Source of the DNA: Trichomonas vaginalis G3
Taxonomy: Eukaryota; Parabasalia; Trichomonadida; Trichomonadidae
DNA length: 64,000 bases
Reading direction: 5' to 3'
Assembly: GCF_026262505.1 (NCBI RefSeq)
Contig: NC_067206.1
Coordinates: forward strand, 21,653,896-21,717,895
In this document: in pieces, positions 37,392 through 47,508 of the stretch
Layout of the letters: each line of letters starts with the position of its first letter
How positions within the stretch are numbered: the stretch's first letter is position 1
Translations under genes and position numbers: made by a program
Notes under the pieces: model-generated
What the model was told of the DNA's origin: nothing
Databases searched by the model: none
Seen by the model: only the letters and a program-made list of their open reading frames with translations

Positions 37392-38995
37392 ATGTACGCC
37401 GCTCAGAATATAACGCCAACAGTTTTGGATGCCATGAATGGAAATGTTTCCGAATGGTATAACGAATGCGACAATGCCATTAGAAGGTCAGAAATAGTTC
37501 CTGGAACTTACGAATATACAACTGCTGTTTCTTATGGAAACGTAGGTGAGTTTGGAGAAGGTTCTTCAACAACAGTAGATATTGCTTGCGACAGGTTTCA
37601 TATAATTTCTATTGACAACTCATTCTTATACGTGGAACAAGACATTGAAATAAAACCTTCTGCCAAGTTGTCTGACAAGAAAGGTTGCAATGGAATTTTC
37701 TATGTCGGATACCAATATGCTCCAGAAGTTTTCATGGGATATAAGATATATTCTAACTCTGACTTAGTTCAAACAGTAACATGGGCAAACTATGAATGGT
37801 TCGCTTTGAGAAACTCAGTACAACCACAAGCTAGAGAACAAACAGACCAGTATGCAACTATTGAGAAATAAGAAGACTTGACCCTAACGTTCCAGGAGTT
37901 TATGTTGACCTTTCTGGACAAACTGCAGCAGCAGTAACCAAAGTAAAATTGAAACTTAGAGTTCCTTTGTCATCTTTCCTCATCTTCAGGTTTTTAAGAT
38001 ACTTGCCAAACTGGGCAGGAAAAATTTCTATCGAACTTACTCCAAGCAAAAATAACTTAGTCATTGCACCAACACAAGACCCATTCACTCTTACAGACGT
38101 AAAGGGAGCAAATCAAACGTCATTCGCCGAATTTTGCAAAGAAAAAGTTGACTTAGACTTTGGTTTCTCAAACCTCAACACTGAAGTAAACTACTACTTC
38201 AATGCTGCTGGAACTGCTTGGGACCCAGTTAAGTTCACATGCGAAAAATTTGAATGCAAGAGAATAGAAAGCAGACTTGCAGTCTATATGTTGGACCCAG
38301 ATATTTCAAATGCTTTAGCTGCCAAATATATTGCAGTTCCACTTATGTTCCCTATACACCAAATATCTGTCAAAGACTTTGCAGGTGAAGTTGGAAACCA
38401 AAGTGCTGACCCAGGTGCAAGAACAGATATTGCCTTAACAACTGCAATGAAACATGCAGATACTATGTTTGTACTGTTCAGACGAACTATAAATGACTAT
38501 TCTTGTTTCTACAACCCCGGTATTAAATATCATATAAACATAGATGGCAAATACTATCCAAGAGAAGAATATTCCACAGTTGAGGATATGAGGTCATACA
38601 ACTTGACATTAGATGCTATGAACTTTAACAACAACTTCACAACAACCATTAACCCTGAAATGCAAAGTTCTATTATGCCATATGTGAAAGTATGGACTCA
38701 TGCAGGAGCTCAAAAAACTCAATATACAAATGGAGACCGTTCAAACTTTTGGCTTGGCATTCCATTTGCTGACTCAGAAGACTTTATGGGTGGTATTTCA
38801 ACTGTTGGTACAGTTCAAATACAATATACTGGTGACAGAGACGGTCCAGATGAATTGAAAGCAAAGAAGTTTACAAAACCAATAGCACTTTCACGAAGAT
38901 GCTCTTTGAAAATTCGTTCGATGAAACCTGCTGGGGCTCCTCAGATTGGTATAACGACAGCTTCCATCGAGCAGATTTTGGCAGCAGGTCAGTAA
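37392..38995 (+). pseudogene. Probable major capsid protein (double jelly-roll type), E2
   Basis: The span would suit a protein of about 530 residues, the usual size of Polinton major capsid proteins. The visible parts are rich in beta-type stretches, aromatic residues and few charges, and include YLPNWAGKISIELTPSKNNL and MLDPDISNALAAKYIAVPLM. Placement after the large coiled-coil gene and before the probable minor capsid gene also fits. The gene looks broken (about one break). The assignment is from composition, length and place; a structure-based comparison would decide it. Confidence 0.5.
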
Positions 38996-39087
38996 GTTGT
39001 TCTTGAACTGACTTCTCTCCGTCAAATATTGACAGTACGCCAGTTTGACATAGTATTGTATTATAAACTTACCTTTAGAAATATCGG

Positions 39088-39306
39088 TCAGTTTGTTGTT
39101 ATATTTTTGTCTGCTTCAAGAACTTTCACCATCTCGGTTATACCAACTTTCTTTGCTTTATGAAAATATTTTGGTTCAGCAAAGACTGCTATTCTATAAC
39201 ATTTTCCATTGTTTGTGTAAAGAACTACTCTGTCAATGAACTTGTATTGTTTGTGTGTGTAAACTTTGTTCTGCTTCAATTCGAAGAGATACTCAAATAC
39301 GTCCAT
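39088..39306 (-). CDS. Small minus-strand Polinton protein, 72 residues
   Basis: It starts MDVFEYLFELKQNKVYTHKQ, is basic and lies on the minus strand between two plus-strand genes. Its start is 18 bases from the start of the next gene, with a shared AT-rich promoter region. No family is recognised. Only one copy is visible in the window, so conservation cannot be judged. Confidence 0.45.
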   Translation of the reverse strand: MDVFEYLFELKQNKVYTHKQYKFIDRVVLYTNNGKCYRIAVFAEPKYFHKAKKVGITEMVKVLEADKNITTN

Positions 39307-39324
39307 CTTTTTATTCTAAGTAAA

Positions 39325-39906
39325 ATGTCATTTCCGAAAAATAGAAGCGTAAGTGTTTCAAAAGGTTTAATGGCGATGGCAGATGTGAAGTTAAATTCAC
39401 CAACTCAAACAAACAGTCAAAGTGTTGTTGTCAATGTCAAAGACAGAGATGTTGAAGTGGGGAAACCATACGAAGACGAAGATGGTATAACAATAGTTCC
39501 TGTAAAAGAACAACCAACATATCCTGAAGTTAGCAGAGACTTAAGTTCTGTTGCAGATATTCGAAACGACTACCAACAACTTAAAGACAAACTTCAAACT
39601 CAGGAGAAGATTTGTCAAGCTTTGGGTATAATGTTAAACTTGGTTGAGCACAACCCTGTAAAAGTGAACTCATATGTCATTGCACCTCATGAAGTTTTGA
39701 AAGAACTATTGAAACTTTTGACAGAGGCAGACGATATAAACATCAAAGAAATAGAACCCGACATTGCTTGCTGTGGTGTTTCATATAATGTCATTGACAA
39801 GATATACGTTATGAAAGGAGGTGAAACGTTGAACTTAAAATATAGTTTCCCAGACGTCATAAAAATATTTGACGACCACAACATTTCATTAAAGTTTGTT
39901 TGCTAA
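39325..39906 (+). CDS. Polinton protein of 193 residues, unknown
   Basis: It starts MSFPKNRSVSVSKGLMAMAD at 39325, preferred over an upstream in-frame ATG because that one would run through the divergent 72-residue gene. It has an N-terminal flexible part, then a helical segment (DYQQLKDKLQTQEKICQALG) and a small globular end containing DIACCGVSYN. It is probably structural, being next to the capsid genes; no family is recognised. Confidence 0.6.
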   Translation: MSFPKNRSVSVSKGLMAMADVKLNSPTQTNSQSVVVNVKDRDVEVGKPYEDEDGITIVPVKEQPTYPEVSRDLSSVADIRNDYQQLKDKLQTQEKICQALGIMLNLVEHNPVKVNSYVIAPHEVLKELLKLLTEADDINIKEIEPDIACCGVSYNVIDKIYVMKGGETLNLKYSFPDVIKIFDDHNISLKFVC

Positions 39907-39910
39907 GTAA

Positions 39911-40735
39911 ATGGCAGAAGACATAGTGGTTTATACTATTACGACTAAAAACCCTGAGTCATATAATTCTATAACAACAAACTTACAAAGTCCTCAAGGA
40001 CGATATTGTAAACTGACCTTAAACACGATGACGACTAAAGCCTGTTTTTGCTCTTTTGACACCAGAAGATTTTATTGTTGTGAATGGTAAAAATACTCCT
40101 TTGAAGATACTTACTCAGATATACCACCAACAGGTTTTGTTGACTTATTTAATACTTTAAGGACGGATGTAACATGTGCTGCAACTAGAGCAGGTTTCAT
40201 TATGTTTGGATGTCCGACTGGGTTTAGTATAAACGATATGAGCTATAATACAAAACTTATATCTGGTTTTTACTACCAACAGTTTCCTATAACAGGAAAA
40301 GGTGTCATACAAGGAATGTCTGTTCCATTGACTTTAAGTACACCAATCTTATATATTGTTTCAAACTTAGGTTCAAAGTGTTATTCGAATGTCGACAGAA
40401 ACTACTATGACCAAAAGATACTCATGCGTATAAACAACACTTTCTCTGCTGGTTTGCCTATTGTTCATTCGAATGCAGAGTTTTCAGCTTTAGTAAACTC
40501 AAACACTTTAGCAAACATAAACTTAACCTTAGTTGACGCAAACTTTGTTCCTGTAAAACTTTTATGTCCTATGTATTTGTCAATGACGGCAGAAAGTTTC
40601 GAATTGGAAGATGCAACTGGTGAAAGTATTGTACTACAAGAACAACTTCAACAACAAATAGCTCAAGAACAACAAATGCAACAAATGGAACAAATGCAAC
40701 AACAAAGTCAAGAACAACAAATAGCTCAAGAATAA
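39911..40735 (+). pseudogene. Probable minor capsid (penton-type) protein, E2
   Basis: The visible parts have beta-rich sequence ending with the pattern NINLTLVDANFVPVKLLCPM, as seen in single jelly-roll minor capsid proteins of Polintons and related viruses. A glutamine-rich tail follows. It starts four bases after the previous gene. It looks broken (about two breaks). The assignment is tentative. Confidence 0.4.
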
Positions 40736-40766
40736 AAAAAAATATTTTTTTTATTTTTATAAAAAA

Positions 40767-42002
40767 ATGTACAGAATAGACGTTTCAGATTTTTATGACT
40801 TCCAAGCCTTCAGAAATATGTGTCCATTTAGAGACTATAACAAAGCAGTCGAGAATTTGAAACGTTTAGTCATTTATGTCGACTCTGCCCAGAATGTTAT
40901 GTCATGAAAGAATGGGATGTTGTCTTTAACAAACCAAGAGCGACAATAGTTTCAGAACAAGAATGTAAACAGAAACTTAAGAAAATAAAAGTCGTACAAG
41001 TTGGTCATGAAGATGTTAGATGCTTGGGATATCTTATTGTCAAAACTTGAAGATTTTTCAGTTCGTGGTATAAAGTTCTATACACCATCTCCAAACTTCT
41101 ATTCTATCTTCACTGGATATAAATACGAACAAGTAGAATGGAAAGAAAATGTTATAGAAGCTTGGTTAGACCATGTCAAAGAAATTATATGCAATGGAAA
41201 CGAAAGAGTCTATGAGTATATCTTATGTTGGTTTGCAAACATCTTACAACATCCAAGTGCTAAAAATGAAACTGCTCTCATTGTAATTGGAAAACAAGGA
41301 ACAGGTAAGAACACTTTCTTTACAGATATCTTATGCAAACTGTTAGAGGGCTATTCGAACCCGAATATGACAAACTTAGAAAACATCTGCGGTAAATTTA
41401 ACTCTTCAATAGAGAATATGAAACTTATAGTATGTAACGAACTTCAAAGTATAGATACAACAAAGTTTTGAACTCAGATGCTTTGAAGAGTCTTATAACA
41501 GACAAAGTTGGAGTTGTTGAAAGAAAGTATAGAGACCAAAGAGTTTGTGAAAATGTTGCAAACTTCGTCATGGTTTCAAACAACGCTGTTCCGATGAAGT
41601 TAGAAAGTTCTGACAGAAGATATGTAGTTGTCAGAACGTCAGAAGCTCATATGCAAGATACAGAATATTTTGACGACTTAGCAGAAACTTTGACACCTAA
41701 CTTTTTACAACCACTTGTTCTCATATTTCATGACATTAGATATTTCTAAGTTCAATCCAAGACAAATTCCACATACCGAAGAGAGACAAACATTGTTAGA
41801 AGCAAACAAGAGTGTATATGAACTGTTCATAGATGAAACTGACTTTGAGTGTTTAGATGAAAGGTCATTGTACGATTCGTATAAACAGTATTGTCAAGAG
41901 TATGGTTATATGACAGCGTCTAAACGAACATTCTTGGCAAATGTCAAAAGTCTTTTAGACGTACAGAATGGTGTATATACAAAGAAAAATTTTTCTGAGT
42001 AA
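40767..42002 (+). pseudogene. SF3 (D5-like) helicase, E2
   Basis: The same gene appears in part at 1..1041 of E1. Walker A GKQGTGKN is visible. An AT box (AAAAAAAATATTTTTTTTAT) lies directly before the start. It looks broken (about three breaks). The next gene follows after 36 bases, with no HNH gene between them. Confidence 0.75.
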
Positions 42003-42038
42003 ATTTTAAAAAAAATATTTTTTTATCCGATAGAAAAG

Positions 42039-42458
42039 ATGACAAAATTCATCTCAGTCAACAAGTACATGTCAGGACTTAAAGAAGAACTAGACCCATT
42101 CACATATTTGAATGTTTACTTCTACCATTTTGAAAAGTCTTCATTTGACAAAGTTTGGAACATCGAACCAGTTAAGTTTGCTATTGTGACTAAAAATGGT
42201 GCGAAATTTGAAGACTTAGACATAGAAGGTTTGTTAACAGTCAAAGAAAGTTTTGACAGAAGGTTCTCAAACCTTAAAGAAGGCAAAGCATACAAACTTG
42301 TTATACCTTATGAACCAAAGAAAGCAGACGACTATGAATATTATGAGTCTAAGATAGTTGAAGTTCAAGGTAAATTGGGTAAAAAGATTTTAGAGTCTAA
42401 GCCAGTGTTTGCTCCTAAAGAGGAAGAGAACATTGACATTGACCCAGAAATGTTCTAA
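42039..42458 (+). CDS. Polinton protein of 139 residues, E2 copy
   Basis: The protein appears the same as that at 1706..2125, including the acidic end EEENIDIDPEMF, with a few silent changes. The DNA differs mostly at third codon positions, which suggests the protein was under selection before the copies settled. The function is unknown. Confidence 0.7.
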   Translation: MTKFISVNKYMSGLKEELDPFTYLNVYFYHFEKSSFDKVWNIEPVKFAIVTKNGAKFEDLDIEGLLTVKESFDRRFSNLKEGKAYKLVIPYEPKKADDYEYYESKIVEVQGKLGKKILESKPVFAPKEEENIDIDPEMF

Positions 42459-42474
42459 AAATAAAATTTTATTT

Positions 42475-42919
42475 TTACATGTCATATCTCCCCTTCTCTG
42501 GCTCTGGTTCTTTCTTCTCTTCTTCTACTTTCTTTTCTTTCTTTTCTCTCTTCTTCTTTCTGGTGGAGTTATGTCAAACTTCTCAGAACCATATTTTTGT
42601 AAAAGTTCTTTGTCCTTTAATAGCTCTTCTATTCTTTTCTAATTTCATTTTCAAGAACAGCGCATGTGTCTTCTTTGCATTCTAAGAAGTTTTGTTGGAC
42701 TTCATCTCTCCAAGAGGCGTCATCTCTGTCAACAAGTCTGTCATTGACAAATTTTAAGACTTCTCTGCTTAAGGTTTTATGGTTCTTGTCATATTCCCAG
42801 AAACAGAACTTTAGAACAAATTCCCCTTTCTTGTTTACACTATGTAAGATTTTATGGTCGACAGATGTTTTGCTGTCGAAAAGCTTGTCTCGAATATAGA
42901 TAGCGAAATCGCTAGACAT
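42475..42919 (-). pseudogene. Charged-tail protein, E2 copy
   Basis: This is the counterpart of the 148-residue gene at 2142..2588, divergent from the ATPase gene. It looks broken (about two breaks). Confidence 0.65.
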
Positions 42920-42955
42920 TTTGTAAAAGATAAAAATTTTAATTTTTCTAAAAAT

Positions 42956-43831
42956 ATGTTAGAAAAAAAGTTTGCTGACATTGACAAAAAATTTGAGAAT
43001 GTTTTCAATAAGAACAAGAGGAAGTTGGAAAATGCTCAGATAAAACCCATACATGACAAGTTCTTATTTGCTCAGAATGGTATAACAGGTCTAATCGCAC
43101 CGCCTGGGTCGGGTAAGACTTTCACTTATCTTAAAATGGCTGCACAACAACAAGAACTAGATGAGAAGAACCCATTCTATGAGTTAGTAGTCATTTGTAG
43201 TACTTCTGGTCAATTTGACCAAACAGTCAATTCGTTCAAAGATATTATAAAAAAGTCTAAGTTAGTATGTATAAAAGATACTGAGTTGTTAGATTGGATA
43301 AAGAAGTACCAAAGAAGAGTTTTGAAGTACAATGCTATAAATGAGTATATAAACTCGAAGTTTAAAGACCCAAATGAGGAAATGCAGAGAATATTAGAGA
43401 AGAAACACTTCAGAAACAAACAGAAAGAGATAGAATACATTTCGAAGAAATTGCAATCTTACGATTGGAAGACTTACCCTCACAGATGTCTTCTTATCTT
43501 AGATGACTTTGCTTCTCATCCTTTGTTAAAGAACAGAGAACAAGACATGTGTCGAATTCTTAAGAAGCTCAGACACTTTAACATCTCAGTTGTCATTTGT
43601 GTACAGACAGCAAAGAGTTTAAGTAAGGATGTAAAGAGAATACTTACTGACATTGTACTTTTCCCCGGATTGTCCGAAGACGATTTCATGGAACTTATGA
43701 AAGAGTCCATGGCAGGTAAGTTTGGCAGACATGAACTATGGGGGAGGTACAAAGTCATACAAGACCCTCATACTTCTTTCAGAATTCACATCTACGCGAA
43801 CAAAGTTCAAATTGTAAAAAGTCAAGCGTAA
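42956..43831 (+). CDS. A32-type packaging ATPase, E2
   Basis: This is the whole counterpart of 2625..3500, with Walker A APPGSGKT and Walker B LLILDDF in the same places and only a handful of residue changes, mostly near the C-terminal end. It is the last plus-strand gene before the convergent tandem array. Confidence 0.85.
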   Translation: MLEKKFADIDKKFENVFNKNKRKLENAQIKPIHDKFLFAQNGITGLIAPPGSGKTFTYLKMAAQQQELDEKNPFYELVVICSTSGQFDQTVNSFKDIIKKSKLVCIKDTELLDWIKKYQRRVLKYNAINEYINSKFKDPNEEMQRILEKKHFRNKQKEIEYISKKLQSYDWKTYPHRCLLILDDFASHPLLKNREQDMCRILKKLRHFNISVVICVQTAKSLSKDVKRILTDIVLFPGLSEDDFMELMKESMAGKFGRHELWGRYKVIQDPHTSFRIHIYANKVQIVKSQA

Positions 43832-43919
43832 AAATATAAGTGTTAGTCTTAGTCTGCTTGTGGTGCTGGGGCTGTCGGTTCTTCTGGCTTTGGAATGGAC
43901 TCGGTTGGTGGTACGTCGG

Positions 43920-44325
43920 ACATTGTCTTGAAACAATAAAAGACTTGTCTTGAAAAAGTAAAAGACTTGTCTTGAAACAATAAAAGACTTGTCTTGAAAA
44001 AGTAAAAGACTTGTCTTGAAAAAGTAAAAGACTTGTCTTGAAAAAGTAAAAGACTTGTCTTGAAAAAGTAAAAGACTTGTCTTGAAAAAGTAAAAGACTT
44101 GTCTTGAAAAAGTACGGGTATCGTCTTCAATCAAGACCACTGTTCTCAAATTTGAGAACTTTACACCAAAAAATTTCTTGAAAAATAACGGGTCTTGTCT
44201 TGAAAAAGTAAAAGACTTGTCTTGAAAAAGTAAAAGACTTGTCTTGAAAAAGTAAAAGACTTGTCTTGAAAAAGTAAAAGACTTGTCTTGAAAAAGTAAA
44301 AGACTTGTCTTGAAACAATGACCGA
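43920..44325. repeat. 22-bp tandem array at the convergent point, E2 version
   Basis: About seventeen units of 22 bases are built on GACTTGTCTTGAAAAAGTAA, a few with AACAAT instead of AAAAGT. The array is split by unique DNA with a perfect 18-base palindrome at 44142..44159 (GTTCTCAAATTTGAGAAC). The flanking sequence on both sides matches E1, but the unit does not. The period is the same as in E1. Confidence 0.9.
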
Positions 44326-44409
44326 CATAGACCCAGCAGATGAGGCAATTTACCTTATAGAGCTACCTGAGCCATCTTTGGTGTCAAGCTTGAAAAATAT
44401 ATGGTTCAT

Positions 44410-45234
44410 TTACTCTTCCTCTTTGAAGTTATCGAAATACTCTGTTATCTTTTCCTTCAGTAGCGGCAAATCTTCTTTGAATGTAAGTATTGTACAACCT
44501 TTCATATCATAGTGTGTTTGAGGTAACGTATCTTGAACTATCTGTTTAACATCTTCATTTGGTGTCATTGAAATCGGTAAGTTTTCACGATAGAACCAAT
44601 TTCTGTCAGATTTGTAACTCTTAGCAAGGTCGTAAAAGCTTTTGTTGTTTCTTCTGACTAAATGCAACATAACCATATCTCTGTCTTCTTCATTTTCCAT
44701 CTCTTCAGTGTAAATCATATACTTATAGTTCTTTTCCTTTCCTTTTGGTACCGAACGTGGTATTCTTTTCTGTATGTTTTTGTCTTTTGCTTCAATGACT
44801 TCATCTTTTGCTTGAAGTTTCTTTTCCATCTCTTCACGTTCTTGTCTATGAATTTCGTCAAGAAGTCTGTAAATATACCAAGCATAGCGAGGTGAAGCCC
44901 ACATTGCAACAGCATTTACGAGAAGTCTATGTACATACCAACCTCTCAAACCAGGAGCCAAATTTTTACGATTTTCATGTGTTTTATGCAAGGCCGAGAA
45001 TTCTCGGTCTAGAGAAATTTCACTCAAAAGTTCTTGTGTGCTTTGGTTTTTGAACCAGTCGTCTGCGTGTTTAGTATCTGGAGCAAAACATGCTGTCAAA
45101 ATACTTTGCATTTGGTACATGTCATCTTTGACCGAACGAATGAGACGTAACTGTTTGTTAAACTGAACCCACTCGTATTCTTCATTTATGGTTTCATGAA
45201 CGATAGCAGTTGTTGTGTTCTCTGTTGTTGTCAT
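44410..45234 (-). CDS. KilA-N domain protein 1, E2
   Basis: This 274-residue protein, starting MTTTENTTTAIVHETINEEY, is the counterpart of 4119..4925. The KilA-N signature GLRGWYVHRLL and the whole C-terminal half match E1 almost perfectly. Residues about 47-96, before the signature, are very different in sequence. In this copy the stretch includes a palindromic segment (44991..45010). The reading frame is whole, so the variation preserved the protein. Confidence 0.82.
   Translation of the reverse strand: MTTTENTTTAIVHETINEEYEWVQFNKQLRLIRSVKDDMYQMQSILTACFAPDTKHADDWFKNQSTQELLSEISLDREFSALHKTHENRKNLAPGLRGWYVHRLLVNAVAMWASPRYAWYIYRLLDEIHRQEREEMEKKLQAKDEVIEAKDKNIQKRIPRSVPKGKEKNYKYMIYTEEMENEEDRDMVMLHLVRRNNKSFYDLAKSYKSDRNWFYRENLPISMTPNEDVKQIVQDTLPQTHYDMKGCTILTFKEDLPLLKEKITEYFDNFKEEE
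44991..45010. repeat. Palindrome inside KilA-N gene 1 (E2)
   Basis: AGGCCGAGAATTCTCGGTCT is palindromic except for one mismatched pair, with a GAATTC core. It lies just after ACGATTTTCATG, the flank shared with the intergenic cassettes, and at the place where E1 carries a different hairpin (4676..4699). Confidence 0.75.
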
Positions 45235-45322
45235 ATCTGTCTTTACATACAAAATAAAAAATAAAATAAAAATAAAATTAGCGTTAATTTCTATCTTGTA
45301 TAAAAGACCAAAAATAAACGCT

Positions 45323-45934
45323 TTACATGTATTTTTCAGCAACTTCGTCAAATAATTTTATAGCTTTGTCGATCTCATCTACTTCAAACGTTTCTTTACC
45401 TCTCGTGGGAGCACCATACATTTTCTCAAACTTTTCAAGTAGTTCTGTTTCAGCAGCTCTCATATCGTTAACGAACACAACCTTAACTCTATTGACTGTA
45501 GAGTCATATCTACTACTTATATTAAATGTTCTTCCTATCTTATATCTCTTTGTATTGAAGTCCTTCGGTTTCTGAACGATGTAAAGTAAGCCCTCACTGC
45601 AACGTTCAGTATCGAATGAACCATATGTTATGAAATTATATCCAACAACTGGGTCAATCCAGAACAAAACTACTGGTATAAGACTTTTGTCGATGAGATA
45701 TGCTCTTGTTCCATAGAATCTTACCGATATCATAAGCTCAGGATTTCTTGTCAAAATTTTCTGAGTAGAAGCATTTCTAACCCAGTCGCTTGCTCTCTTT
45801 CCAGATGGAGATATAATGTCTGACAAAGAATATTTTTTGTATTTCTTTGAGTATCTTACGTTTAAATCACCAATTCTAACCACCTTGGTCTCATTGTCTA
45901 TCTTTTTAACTGTTTCAAACTCAGTGCTTGTCAT
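45323..45934 (-). CDS. KilA-N-like + T5orf172 (GIY-YIG-related) protein, E2
   Basis: This protein has 203 residues. The N-terminal half has the viral KilA-N-like pattern (KKYKKYSLSDIISPSGKRAS, then WVRNASTQKIL ... GTRAYLIDKSLIPVVLFWID). The C-terminal half is T5orf172-like: LLYIVQKPKD, YKIGRT, then a helix with RAAETELLEKFEKMYG. Such proteins are thought to be DNA-binding nucleases of phages and large DNA viruses. The frame is whole. No palindrome is seen in this third KilA-N-type gene. Confidence 0.75.
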   Translation of the reverse strand: MTSTEFETVKKIDNETKVVRIGDLNVRYSKKYKKYSLSDIISPSGKRASDWVRNASTQKILTRNPELMISVRFYGTRAYLIDKSLIPVVLFWIDPVVGYNFITYGSFDTERCSEGLLYIVQKPKDFNTKRYKIGRTFNISSRYDSTVNRVKVVFVNDMRAAETELLEKFEKMYGAPTRGKETFEVDEIDKAIKLFDEVAEKYM

Positions 45935-45959
45935 TTCCTGTTCTTACATACAAAATAAA

Positions 45960-46611
45960 AAAATAAAAAAAATAAAACTAACGTTGTTTTTTTATTTTTT
46001 CTATCTTGTATAAAAGATATGATTTCATAGAGTTTTTTCACGATTTTCATGAGTTTTAGGCAACCCCTGTAAAAGTCGGGGTAGCATTTTTTCACGATTT
46101 TCATGAGTTTTTTTTACGATTTTCATGAGTTTTAGGCGACCAGGGTTTTTCCCCTACTCGCATTTTTTCACTGTTTTCATAGAGTTTTAGGCGAGTGGTT
46201 TTTTTTTACTACTCGCATTTTTTCACTGTTTTCATAGAGTTTTTTTACGATTTTCGTACGGAATCTCTATCCTCGGTTTTCCTTGGGTAGCAAACATATG
46301 AGGAAATTCATGAAATTTGGTCATTTTTTTACGATTTCAGGGATTTTTTTACGAAGTGTCAAAGTTCTCTTCGTCAAAAAAATACAGTTATATCATGAAA
46401 TTTGGTCATTTTTTCAGCAAAAATATATTTTAGATCTAACCAGGTCCCTCGGTCCCTCGGTCCCTCGGTCAACTAACATTTTTTTGAAAATGGTGACAAC
46501 ATGACATTTTGACAACAGTCCAGGAAATGAACTTCATCGTCAATGTTTTTGTCAAGACTTTCATCGTCAATGAGCGTAAATCAGACAAAAATATATTTCT
46601 AACATAACTAT
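45960..46611. repeat. Intergenic row of four hairpin cassettes, E2
   Basis: Four hairpins with nearly constant flanks (TTTTTTCACGATTTTCATGA or similar, then TTTTAGGC on the left and GCATTTTTTC or GCAAACATATGAGG on the right) lie at 46059..46085 (ACCCC/GGGGT), 46136..46161 (GCGA..AGGG/CCCCT..TCGC), 46191..46216 (GCGAGT/ACTCGC) and 46267..46290 (CTATCC/GGGTAG). The last has the same flanks as the hairpin inside KilA-N gene 1 of E1. A GGTCCCTC tandem run and the TGACAACATGACATTTTGAC module follow. Confidence 0.8.
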
Positions 46612-47508
46612 TTACAAGCGCTTTACATGGTATATGTTGTGATGGTTCATGACTTTAAACAGTTTTGTAGCTTCTATTTCTTCACGAAGGATATCAAAAG
46701 TTTTAACAATGCCGAAAGTTTCTTTATATTTCTTCTTGACATCAGATAGAAGGAAATCGTTAGCAGTTGGATAGTTTTTGTTCAGAAATGTCAACATGTC
46801 CATTTTATCTTCTGCTGGTTTCTCTACTTCTTTCTTTAAGTCAGTATAGTCTTTTCGCATACGTTCTATCTCTTTGACGGAGTAGTTATATTTCCTTGTT
46901 GCTGCTTTACATTTTGAACATTGTGGGTTCATTTTTGCATTGTACATTGAAACCTTACCTGCAAGTATGACTAAGGCGTAAATGGTTTTCTTTAACTCAA
47001 AAGTTGCTGGTTTTATCTGTTCGTTCCATACTTTACCTCTTCTATCTTTATCTCTTATCTGCCATACACATTTTGCAACTAACGAAACAAAGTTGTCGTA
47101 GGTCTTAAATTCTTCAGATTTGTATATGTCAATGAAATATACCATATCGCAGTCTTTGTGGTTGCAATGAAATCCAAGAAACTCATAGTTTACCTTACGT
47201 ATGAACTTCTTGGTTTCTACTGAGTCAGTTGCTTTGACTTCTATTTCATCGAATTCAGGAATAGTAAGCTTTTGTTGTTGTATTTCAGGAAGTTTAGGTA
47301 GATGTTCCACCAGGTCCTGCATTTCATAAAGATACTGTTCATTTGTTTCATCTTTCGCACTACAGTCTAAATCTCCTTGGAGAAGTTCTTGCTTTATCTT
47401 CTGGATTTCTGTTTCGAAAGTATATGAAGAAGGAATGAAGCTTTTCATCTCTACTAACATTGAAGTTGGGTTCATGACTAACGAGTTTGGTGCTGTTGTT
47501 GCTGACAT
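46612..47508 (-). CDS. Polinton protein of 298 residues, unknown, E2
   Basis: The whole gene starts MSATTAPNSLVMNPTSMLVE. A middle part has CNHKDCD and QCSKCKAATRK, which may bind a metal (four cysteines in two CxxC-like pairs). Charged helices follow, then a C-terminal part of about 60 residues (FLNKNYPTANDFLLSDVKKK...) that may be a winged-helix-like domain. No family is recognised. The place between KilA-N genes suggests DNA-related work. Confidence 0.65.
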   Translation of the reverse strand: MSATTAPNSLVMNPTSMLVEMKSFIPSSYTFETEIQKIKQELLQGDLDCSAKDETNEQYLYEMQDLVEHLPKLPEIQQQKLTIPEFDEIEVKATDSVETKKFIRKVNYEFLGFHCNHKDCDMVYFIDIYKSEEFKTYDNFVSLVAKCVWQIRDKDRRGKVWNEQIKPATFELKKTIYALVILAGKVSMYNAKMNPQCSKCKAATRKYNYSVKEIERMRKDYTDLKKEVEKPAEDKMDMLTFLNKNYPTANDFLLSDVKKKYKETFGIVKTFDILREEIEATKLFKVMNHHNIYHVKRL

